Below are positions 1 through 4,879 of a DNA stretch of 5,127 nucleotides, in pieces (the stretch's first letter is position 1; the number at the start of each line of letters is the position of its first letter). Made by a program: the position numbers and the translations under genes. The notes under the pieces were generated by a model. The model saw only the letters and a program-made list of their open reading frames with translations, was not told the DNA's origin and did no database searches. The stretch is from Candidatus Heimdallarchaeota archaeon. Lineage in GTDB: Archaea > Asgardarchaeota > Heimdallarchaeia > JABLTI01. The DNA lies in NCBI GenBank assembly GCA_030671945.1, contig DAOVHJ010000211.1:1-5127 (forward strand). The letters run 5' to 3'.

Positions 1-540
1 ACGAATAGAGGATTCTGTAAGGAATTCATTAGAAGTTTGAGCAATTTTACCTAAATCCTTCAAATCCATTTCCACAGAAGCGAGAATACCACTAAAGGAA
101 GCATCCATAGCCATTTCCATATCTTTGATGTCTTCCTCTGACCTATCAGTACGTTTTTGTCGTTCATCCATACTAGCTTCACGTACATTCCTTATAGCAT
201 TCTCCGTGAAATCATACACAATTTGAGTGGTGGAAACCCATTCACTCTTACGTGCTTCTAGTGATGAAATTAATGTATCAATAATTTTTATGAATCTGGA
301 AATGGGAAAAACTGCAGCATAACGACGATTGCCTTCATCGTCAGCTTTCAAAGGAATAACAAAACCCCTTTGAGCCATAGCTTCAAGTACTGCAGGAACC
401 CTACCTTTCGAAATACTACTTCGCTGAGCAATTTCAAGAGCAGTACCAACTCCATACTTCGTTAGAGCGGTAAAAACTCTCTTCTCATTTGCAGATAAGC
501 GAGGCAATAATTCAAGATTCTTCGCTTCCTTAATTGCCAT
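1..540 (-). CDS. TrmB-like winged-helix transcriptional regulator, N-terminal part (runs off left edge)
   Basis: The frame is open for 180 codons from ATG at 538-540 to the left edge, with no stop, so the C-terminus is outside the window. Residues about 15-61 form a TrmB-type winged helix. It starts with LSANEKRVFTAL, followed by a 'GTALEIAQRSSIS' helix pair and a recognition helix around KGRVPAVLEAMAQRGFV. The basic wing RRY lies at 72-74. From about residue 80 the protein is predicted to be long amphipathic helices rich in Met, Glu, Asp and Lys, which could dimerise or sense a ligand. I see no membrane segment in this part. The start is supported by the Shine-Dalgarno-like AGAGGGTG at 546-553 and a TATA box further upstream. 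TrmB-family proteins bind DNA and often respond to sugars; the ligand here is unknown. A dyad in its own promoter suggests autoregulation (inference). The neighbouring tRNA is divergent. Confidence 0.8.
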   Translation of the reverse strand, partial: MAIKEAKNLELLPRLSANEKRVFTALTKYGVGTALEIAQRSSISKGRVPAVLEAMAQRGFVIPLKADDEGNRRYAAVFPISRFIKIIDTLISSLEARKSEWVSTTQIVYDFTENAIRNVREASMDERQKRTDRSEEDIKDMEMAMDASFSGILASVEMDLKDLGKIAQTSNEFLTESSIR

Positions 541-570
541 TTTAGCACCCTCTAATACAGTGATTTTATT

Positions 571-589
571 CAATTTTTCAGTAAAATTG
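571..589. promoter_or_regulatory. Inverted repeat between TATA box and start site of the TrmB-like gene (candidate operator)
   Basis: The arms CAATTTT (571-577) and AAAATTG (583-589) are perfect 7-bp inverted repeats around a 5-bp spacer. The dyad begins 2 bases downstream of the TATA box and reaches the expected transcription start. A protein bound here would block RNA polymerase recruitment. The natural candidate is the encoded winged-helix regulator itself, but that is inference. The arms are AT-rich, so chance cannot be excluded. Confidence 0.4.
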
Positions 590-591
590 CT

Positions 592-600
592 AATTTATAC
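592..600 (-). promoter_or_regulatory. TATA box of the TrmB-like gene
   Basis: Read on the minus strand this is GTATAAATT, a good match to an archaeal TATA element. Transcription would be expected to start about 25 bases downstream, near 570, giving a leader of about 30 bases that contains the Shine-Dalgarno sequence at 546-553. The call rests on sequence and spacing only. Confidence 0.55.
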
Positions 601-684
601 ATTACAGATAAATCGGATATACTTTTTATCTATTTGGGTGACACAAAAGATAGGCATTTTTTTATGCTGAACATACCAAAAATC

Positions 685-692
685 ATTAAAAG
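685..692 (+). promoter_or_regulatory. Possible TATA-like element for the tRNA-Ala gene
   Basis: ATTAAAAG lies in an AT-rich stretch about 40 bases upstream of the mature tRNA 5' end. It would predict a start near 714 and a 5' leader of about 13 bases to be removed by RNase P. The match is poor and no better element exists at the expected distance, so this is tentative. Confidence 0.25.
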
Positions 693-727
693 AAAAGATG
701 GTTTCTTTCAAGTAGAGATACAAAAAT

Positions 728-804
728 GGGCCGGTAGAACAGTCTGGTAGATCGTCTGATTCGCATTCAGGAGGCCGCGGATTCAAATTCCGCCCGGTCC
801 ACCA
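728..804 (+). tRNA. tRNA-Ala (anticodon CGC), CCA end encoded
   Basis: The 77-base cloverleaf folds without an intron. Acceptor arms GGGCCGG (728-734) and CCGGTCC (794-800) pair over 7 bp. They include G3:U70 (730 with 798), the universal alanine identity pair. Discriminator A801 is followed by genomic CCA (802-804). The anticodon stem 755-759/767-771 closes a 7-base loop with anticodon CGC at 762-764, which reads GCG. The variable loop has 5 bases. The T arm 777-781/789-793 closes loop TTCAAAT. Two oddities are visible. The D stem GAAC/GATC (737-740/750-753) has an A12:A23 mismatch, and the normally near-invariant G53-C61 pair is A-U (781 with 789). Everything else looks functional. It lies 39 bases before the acetyltransferase gene on the same strand. 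Confidence 0.95.
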
Positions 805-815
805 TTAATCATCCT

Positions 816-824
816 CTATTAAAC
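816..824 (+). promoter_or_regulatory. Possible TATA element for the acetyltransferase gene
   Basis: CTATTAAAC is centred about 24 bases before the TTG start at 844. If it is used, the transcript would be leaderless or nearly so, which fits the absence of a strong Shine-Dalgarno sequence. The alternative is read-through from the tRNA gene that ends at 804. Weak match. Confidence 0.28.
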
Positions 825-843
825 TATGTTGTGTGGGAAATAA

Positions 844-1299
844 TTGTCGAAAGCAATAATAAAAATTGATGGAGCAAAAGCTTCAGATCTTGAAGCTGTC
901 TATGATTTACTAAAGCTTGTTAATCTTCCAATTGAAGGTGTAGAAGAGACTATAGATCATTTCCTTCTTTTGAAACACCAAACTGATACCAAAGAAGAAA
1001 TCATCGGCTGTGTGGGTTTAGAAAAGTTTGAGCAATATGCTTTGCTTAGATCCGCAGCAATACATCCAGATCATCAAGGTAAAAGCTACGGTAAGCAATT
1101 GACCCAAGCAATAATTGCATACGCGAAATTGATTGGAGTTGAACAACTATATTTACTCACAGGATCTGCTGAATCTTTTTTCAAAAAAATGGGCTTTACT
1201 ACAATAGATCGCTCCCAAGTACCTGCTATCGTAAAAACCTCAATTGAATTCGTATCACTTTGTGATGAACAGGCTACTGTAATGATATTTCAAGTATGA
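844..1299 (+). CDS. arsN2: GNAT family N-acetyltransferase, ArsN2-like
   Basis: A 151-residue soluble acyl-CoA-dependent N-acetyltransferase. The GNAT core is clear. Strand 4 and motif A run 'ALLRSAAIHPDHQGKSYGKQL' (about 66-86), with the CoA pyrophosphate loop at Q78-G83. The usual R/Q-x-x-G-x-G has Ser81 in place of the first Gly. The 'YLLTGSAESFFKKMGF' segment (103-118) is the family's strand 5 and helix 4. The C-terminal pattern (R123, P127, then SIEFVSLC ending at Cys140) and the N-terminal 'LPIEGVEETIDHF' resemble proteins annotated as arsenic-resistance acetyltransferase ArsN2, from memory of that family. No arsenic gene is visible nearby, so the substrate is unproven. TTG at 844 is the only plausible start: an in-frame TAA directly precedes it and no ATG or GTG follows before the conserved region. 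The Shine-Dalgarno match is weak (GTGGGA at 833-838). The gene ends 6 bases from the convergent kinase gene. Confidence 0.82.
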   Translation: MSKAIIKIDGAKASDLEAVYDLLKLVNLPIEGVEETIDHFLLLKHQTDTKEEIIGCVGLEKFEQYALLRSAAIHPDHQGKSYGKQLTQAIIAYAKLIGVEQLYLLTGSAESFFKKMGFTTIDRSQVPAIVKTSIEFVSLCDEQATVMIFQV

Positions 1300-1305
1300 T
1301 ATTTA

Positions 1306-2274
1306 TTATGTATTAATGTCTTTCAATTGTCTTGGATGAAATGAACGAGCCCCAAGTTTACTAATTGTTGCACTAGCAGTTCTAACTCCTAGTTTTGACG
1401 CTTTCTCAATATCACAATTCTTAAAGAATTCATGTAGGAAACCACCAGAGAAGGAATCACCTGCACCAGTTGTATCCACAGTATTTGTTTTAATAGCGGG
1501 TTCGAAATGCTGTTCACCATTTGCTTTCTTAATCATGACACCTTTATCACCGAGTGTTAAAACAGCATTTTCAGAAAATTCCAACATCTCATCCAAAATA
1601 TCATCTGGATTCTTCTTTTTGGTAAAAGCTTGACCTTCATTTAGGTTTGAAAAGAGAATTAAAGGTGGATGCTTCTTCATCATTTTCTGCAGAATTGGTC
1701 GAGTACTTTCGATAATTGTTTCGGCAGCTAAATCGAAAGTTGTTTTATTTGCTTCTTCAAATATCTTCCATAACGCCTCTTCGGAATTTATAATCAAGTA
1801 CCCCTCAAGATGGACAACATCTGACATATGTAGCAATTCCTTATCAATGAAATTTGACTGTAAAACTTCAGAAGCTCCCCAATAAACAATGAAAGTTCGA
1901 TCCTTATCAGGAGTGATTAATGAAAGTAATTGTCCTGTAGAATTTTCTTTGTCAATAATACTATGTGTTTTCACACCTTCATTGGAAAGAATATTCATAT
2001 ATTTCCAGCCATCTGCATCATCTCCGTGCTTCCCACAAAAAGCGGTTTGTGAACCTAATTTTGCTAAATTCGACATAACATTGGCACAACTTCCGCCTGA
2101 ATTCTTATTGATCTCTTTTTTCTGTTCCTTTAATTTGACAAGAATTTCATTAATAGTTTCCAGATTGACTATTCTGTGCCCACCAACTTTTATGTCTAAT
2201 TCCTTGATGAATTGGTAATCTACAAAAACCGATAAATCCCAAAGCACCTGTCCGAAACCAAGTATTTTATTCAA
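1306..2274 (-). CDS. PfkB-family (ribokinase superfamily) carbohydrate or nucleoside kinase, adenosine-kinase-like
   Basis: A complete 322-residue cytosolic kinase that transfers the ATP gamma-phosphate to a sugar or nucleoside hydroxyl. PfkB signature 1 is at 59-74 (SGGSCANVMSNLAKLG). Signature 2 is DTTGAGDSFSGGFL at 267-280, with catalytic base Asp273 and the GAG anion hole. The nucleotide-binding strand ENAVLTLGDKG lies at 235-245, and an NEG motif at 212-214 matches the PfkB metal/phosphate region. 'GYL' after 'VVHLE' (154-160) and the overall spacing look like the adenosine-kinase-type subgroup, but the substrate cannot be read from sequence; ribose, a nucleoside or another sugar are all possible. 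The start is TTG, supported by a GAGGT Shine-Dalgarno sequence 8 bases upstream and by homology beginning at residue 3 (KILGFGQ). It is the last gene of the topA operon, 33 bases after the zinc-finger gene. Confidence 0.9.
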   Translation of the reverse strand: MNKILGFGQVLWDLSVFVDYQFIKELDIKVGGHRIVNLETINEILVKLKEQKKEINKNSGGSCANVMSNLAKLGSQTAFCGKHGDDADGWKYMNILSNEGVKTHSIIDKENSTGQLLSLITPDKDRTFIVYWGASEVLQSNFIDKELLHMSDVVHLEGYLIINSEEALWKIFEEANKTTFDLAAETIIESTRPILQKMMKKHPPLILFSNLNEGQAFTKKKNPDDILDEMLEFSENAVLTLGDKGVMIKKANGEQHFEPAIKTNTVDTTGAGDSFSGGFLHEFFKNCDIEKASKLGVRTASATISKLGARSFHPRQLKDINT

Positions 2275-2282
2275 TATAGTCT

Positions 2283-2288
2283 ACCTCA
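2283..2288 (-). promoter_or_regulatory. Shine-Dalgarno site of the PfkB-family kinase gene
   Basis: TGAGGT on the minus strand sits 8 bases before the TTG start codon at 2272-2274. It decides the start, since there is no nearby in-frame ATG. The site lies in the 33-base gap after the zinc-finger gene. Confidence 0.6.
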
Positions 2289-2307
2289 GATGATTTTATT
2301 CTTTCAC

Positions 2308-2532
2308 TTATTTCTCTTTTTTCAACAAGTAATCAGCAACTTCTCGAGCCCAATCTCCAATGGGAATATCCTGATTATTGGCCATTCGCGTAAGATAATC
2401 TTTCCAACTAAGTTTTCCAAAAGCGGTTTGCCAATCTTTGTATTTTTCTTCAAGATTCTTCTTCGCAATAAGATGGGCATCACAATACTGTCCTTTCTCA
2501 ATAGTTGATTTGCACACAAGACACTGAGCCAT
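2308..2532 (-). CDS. Small zinc-finger-like protein of unknown function, in the topA operon
   Basis: A 74-residue protein that I do not recognise as a named family. The N-terminus has C4-x2-C7, then C17-x2-H20, a likely four-ligand zinc site of a short knuckle type. The rest is predicted helical and charged, with conserved-looking aromatics (W34, F38, W43, Y46, W61, Y68) and a pattern ending 'GDWAREVADYLLKKEK'. There is no signal peptide or membrane segment. ATG at 2530-2532 is preferred over an in-frame TTG at 2556 because GGAGGA (2541-2546) is spaced 8 bases from the ATG. The longer form would put the Shine-Dalgarno sequence inside the coding region. The gene starts 4 bases after the topA stop, and its ribosome site overlaps the last topA codons, so translation is probably coupled. 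The context suggests a role with topoisomerase or in nucleic-acid handling, but this is inference. Confidence 0.8.
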   Translation of the reverse strand: MAQCLVCKSTIEKGQYCDAHLIAKKNLEEKYKDWQTAFGKLSWKDYLTRMANNQDIPIGDWAREVADYLLKKEK

Positions 2533-2536
2533 TTTC

Positions 2537-4684
2537 TTATTCCTCCGAATCCTCAATTACGCTTTCCAAAGCTTCTGCTTTGTTATTTTGATAATTATCT
2601 AACACTTCCTTTGGGGTGCCTGAACAATTAAGCCAGTTAGGACAGATAGTATACGGACGTTTACCTTTCTTACGAATTGTTAACATTGGGAAGCCACAAT
2701 GCTTACAAGTATTTTTAGTAGGGGAAGCGTACCCCGCTTGAGGAATAGGTGCACTCCAAGAACAGAGTTTCTTGTAATATCCTGTGCAACCCACGAATCG
2801 CTTCTTCGTTCTAATAGAACGAGTAATAATCAAATCACCTTGTTTACAGACAGGACATAGACCAAGCATTCGCTGTCTTTGTTTCAGGTTTTGAACTTGC
2901 TCTTGCAATGTTACTCCAATTATTTTTTCCTTTTCATAGAAGCTCTCGAGTATTTTCTTCAATTGCTTTATTGATTCCATTAATACAATTTCTCTTCTTT
3001 TATCCCCAGTAGTAATGCTTTCCATTTCTTTTTCCAGGTTTCTAGTTAGTTCTACTGAGATAATATCTGGGCAGTTCTTCTCTAAAGTATCAATGACAGC
3101 GAACCCCAAATCAGTTGCATTAATACTATCATCTTCAATATAACCTCGAGAATAAAGAATATCTATTATACTCGCTCTAGTAGCTTTAGTTCCGAGTTCT
3201 TCCTCCTCCATTTTCTTCAAAAGTGAATTCGGATTATACCGAGCAGGAGGTTGGGTGTAGCTTTGCTTATGAACAATACTTGAGATATTAACCTTATCTC
3301 CCTTGGCAAGATCTGGTAATTCGATTTCGTCTACTTTACCAAAAGGAGCATAGTACTCCAGCCAACCCTTTTTCAAAACCTTCATTCCTCGCAAGAAGAA
3401 AATCTGTTTATTAACTTCAATGTCAAGACGAAGACTTTTCTTTACAGCTGGTGGACCAAAAATAGCTAGAAAACGACAAGTAATTAATTTGTAAATATTA
3501 TTTGCATCACCACCAAGACTCGCAGGTGCTTTTTTGCCTGTTGGATGAATTGGTGGATGAGCAGGATCTTTCTTCTTTCCTTTTGTTGGTTTAAGTTTGG
3601 GGATTGTTAGTAGTTTATTCGCTCTTGTTTTGAACAAATCATTTTTGGTTAGATCTTTTAGAATTGCTTTAAGATTTATTGATCCGGGGAATTGTTGACT
3701 GCTAGTTCGTGGGTAAGAAATTAGTGCACTCAAGTATAATGACTCTGCTGCTCGTAAAGTTCTGCTTGGAGAATAACCAAAATATCGATATGCTTCTGAT
3801 TGCAAAGATCCTAAATTAAAGGGTAAAGGAGGATTCTGACTAAATTCTCTACTACTAATTTTACTAACTACCCCATCTTTATCTAATACATCGGAAACTA
3901 TTTTTTCTGCTTCTGCAAAGGTAGGAACAAATTTCTTATTAAACTCTAATGGGATTTCTTCCCCTTCAAGAATGATTTTAGCATCAATTACCCAACGAGG
4001 TATAGGTACAAAAGTTTGGATATCTCTTTCCCTATCTGCTACAAATTTCAAAGTAGGACCTTGGACTCTCCCTGTCGTAACCAATTTGTATCTCCCAGTC
4101 GAGTGTTTAATTGAGAGAGTTAATGCTCGAGTAAGATTAATCCCATACAACCAATCAATTTCATGTCGGGCAAAACCAGCATTTGCTAGATTAATATCAA
4201 CAGTGGGTTGGAGATTCTCATAAGAATCAACTATATCCTCCTTTGTAAGAGTGGAGAATTTCATTCGCTTAACATCAGTTAATTGCCTATCACAAGCGAA
4301 TTTTGCAATAGAAGCACCAATCACTTCACCTTCGAGGTCGAAATCTGTCGCAACAATTACTTCATCAACGTCTTTCCCATACTTCTTGAAAGCTGCAATA
4401 AATGGTCTTGAGCCATGTTTTGGGTTAGCAATATAGGATGGGACCCATTTATAACTAAAGGCAGGATAATGCCACCCTCTCGAGGAGTCTTCGACTGTAG
4501 AGAAAAGATGACCTAAAGCAGGGATAACAATAATAGTATCCCCATTTCTTCGGCATTCATAAACTGGAACTTTTGCTAAGTTTCTAGGATTTGGAAGTTT
4601 CTTTGGTTTGCCTTGCTGATCAAGCGCAGTAGCGAGACGCTTAGCTGCGGTTGGTTTTTCAGAAATGCAGAGGTAATTAACCAA
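2537..4684 (-). CDS. topA: DNA topoisomerase I, archaeal type IA
   Basis: A complete 715-residue type IA topoisomerase that relaxes negative supercoils by cutting one strand through a 5'-phosphotyrosine. The Toprim domain opens at residue 4, with Glu9 in SEKP and the metal-binding DFDLEGE at 114-120 (D114, D116, E118). TTGRVQGPTL follows at 203-212. The catalytic Tyr is Y324 in ISYPRTSS, with R326 beside it. HPPIHPTG lies at 376-383, and the late motif GTKATRASIIDILYSRGYI at 498-516. Two C-terminal four-cysteine zinc ribbons follow: C610/C613/C633/C641 and C660/C663/C681/C687. Length and architecture are typical of archaeal TopA, related to eukaryotic Topo III. There is no reverse-gyrase helicase domain on this protein. 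The start is TTG, needed because the Toprim strand begins at residue 4 and no in-frame ATG or GTG lies close upstream. The Shine-Dalgarno match is weak. First gene of an apparent three-gene operon. Confidence 0.96.
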   Translation of the reverse strand: MVNYLCISEKPTAAKRLATALDQQGKPKKLPNPRNLAKVPVYECRRNGDTIIVIPALGHLFSTVEDSSRGWHYPAFSYKWVPSYIANPKHGSRPFIAAFKKYGKDVDEVIVATDFDLEGEVIGASIAKFACDRQLTDVKRMKFSTLTKEDIVDSYENLQPTVDINLANAGFARHEIDWLYGINLTRALTLSIKHSTGRYKLVTTGRVQGPTLKFVADRERDIQTFVPIPRWVIDAKIILEGEEIPLEFNKKFVPTFAEAEKIVSDVLDKDGVVSKISSREFSQNPPLPFNLGSLQSEAYRYFGYSPSRTLRAAESLYLSALISYPRTSSQQFPGSINLKAILKDLTKNDLFKTRANKLLTIPKLKPTKGKKKDPAHPPIHPTGKKAPASLGGDANNIYKLITCRFLAIFGPPAVKKSLRLDIEVNKQIFFLRGMKVLKKGWLEYYAPFGKVDEIELPDLAKGDKVNISSIVHKQSYTQPPARYNPNSLLKKMEEEELGTKATRASIIDILYSRGYIEDDSINATDLGFAVIDTLEKNCPDIISVELTRNLEKEMESITTGDKRREIVLMESIKQLKKILESFYEKEKIIGVTLQEQVQNLKQRQRMLGLCPVCKQGDLIITRSIRTKKRFVGCTGYYKKLCSWSAPIPQAGYASPTKNTCKHCGFPMLTIRKKGKRPYTICPNWLNCSGTPKEVLDNYQNNKAEALESVIEDSEE
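2541..2546 (-). promoter_or_regulatory. Shine-Dalgarno site of the small zinc-finger gene, embedded in the 3' end of topA
   Basis: GGAGGA on the minus strand overlaps the last two sense codons of topA (GAG GAA), 8 bases before the ATG at 2532. It selects the 74-residue form of the downstream protein and implies translational coupling. Confidence 0.65.
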
Positions 4685-4703
4685 TATTGTCCATCCAAAT
4701 CTT

Positions 4704-4718
4704 AAGTAATAATTACTT
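4704..4718. promoter_or_regulatory. 15-bp palindrome at the topA promoter (candidate operator)
   Basis: AAGTAAT (4704-4710) and ATTACTT (4712-4718) are perfect inverted arms around one central base. The site covers the expected topA transcription start near 4706 and lies 10 bases downstream of the TATA-like element. Its position fits a repressor operator. It is AT-rich, so a chance origin is possible. Confidence 0.4.
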
Positions 4719-4727
4719 GTGGTATGT

Positions 4728-4737
4728 TATTAAAAAA
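4728..4737 (-). promoter_or_regulatory. TATA-like element of the topA operon
   Basis: TTTTTTAATA on the minus strand is centred about 48 bases before the TTG start. It predicts transcription from about 4706 with a leader of about 22 bases. A second AT-rich candidate, part of a TGTTTT-A-AAAACA dyad, lies further upstream at 4749-4761. Confidence 0.45.
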
Positions 4738-4807
4738 TCATTCACTGATGTTTTAAAAACACACAAATATCTATCAAAGAAGTATGCATAGAATGTTAAT
4801 AAAACCT

Positions 4808-4842
4808 CTACTCAAACAAATTAAAAAATAAGTATTGAGTAG
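4808..4842. promoter_or_regulatory. 8+8 bp inverted repeat bracketing the dehydrogenase TATA box (candidate operator)
   Basis: CTACTCAA (4808-4815) and TTGAGTAG (4835-4842) are perfect inverted copies separated by 19 bases. The arms are 27 bp apart centre to centre, about two and a half helical turns, with the likely TATA box between them. The arms contain more G and C than their surroundings. This is a plausible binding site for a dimeric or paired regulator of the rightward gene. Confidence 0.45.
4821..4829 (+). promoter_or_regulatory. TATA-like element of the Ldh2-family dehydrogenase gene
   Basis: TTAAAAAAT, preceded by an A-rich stretch that could act as a BRE, predicts a start near 4851 and a leader of about 29 bases containing the GGTGA Shine-Dalgarno sequence. 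A weaker alternative is TAATAAAA around 4797-4804. The preferred element lies inside the spacer of the inverted repeat 4808-4842. Confidence 0.45.
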
Positions 4843-4866
4843 TAAAACAAGAAAAACAAACCCTTT

Positions 4867-4871
4867 GGTGA
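4867..4871 (+). promoter_or_regulatory. Shine-Dalgarno site of the Ldh2-family gene
   Basis: GGTGA lies 8 bases before the ATG at 4880. It selects that ATG over an out-of-frame ATG at 4873, which is only 1 base from the site and opens just six codons. Confidence 0.6.
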
Positions 4872-4879
4872 AATGAAAG

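Noticed and set aside
595..786. 63-codon open frame on the minus strand across the intergenic region and the tRNA
   Set aside because: It overlaps most of the tRNA-Ala gene in antisense, has no Shine-Dalgarno sequence or recognisable domain, and its length is expected by chance.
1175..1189. T6/A7 tract that might form a terminator for either convergent gene
   Set aside because: It lies inside the acetyltransferase coding sequence at a Phe-Phe-Lys-Lys stretch, about 120 bases beyond the kinase stop, so it is explained by coding.
1889..2218. 109-codon open frame on the plus strand inside the kinase gene
   Set aside because: Antisense shadow of the conserved PfkB coding frame; composition is low-complexity and matches nothing.
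2290..2508. 72-codon hydrophobic plus-strand frame that could look like a small membrane protein
   Set aside because: It is antisense to the Lys-rich zinc-finger gene, which automatically yields Phe/Leu-rich translation; the minus-strand gene has a strong Shine-Dalgarno sequence and Cys/His motif.
2322..2519. 65-codon minus-strand frame overlapping the zinc-finger gene in another frame
   Set aside because: Same-strand frame shadow without its own ribosome site; the CxxC/CxxH frame is the better gene.
2829..2910. Possible extra zinc-finger gene suggested by Cys pairs at the topA C-terminus
   Set aside because: These cysteines lie in the uninterrupted topA frame and are the first of the two zinc ribbons usual in archaeal TopA.
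3972..4436. Two plus-strand open frames (83 and 61 codons) inside topA
   Set aside because: Antisense shadows of highly conserved topoisomerase motifs.
4783..4790. 8-bp palindrome TATGCATA in the divergent intergenic region
   Set aside because: Too short and AT-rich to stand out, and not placed at a useful distance from either predicted start.
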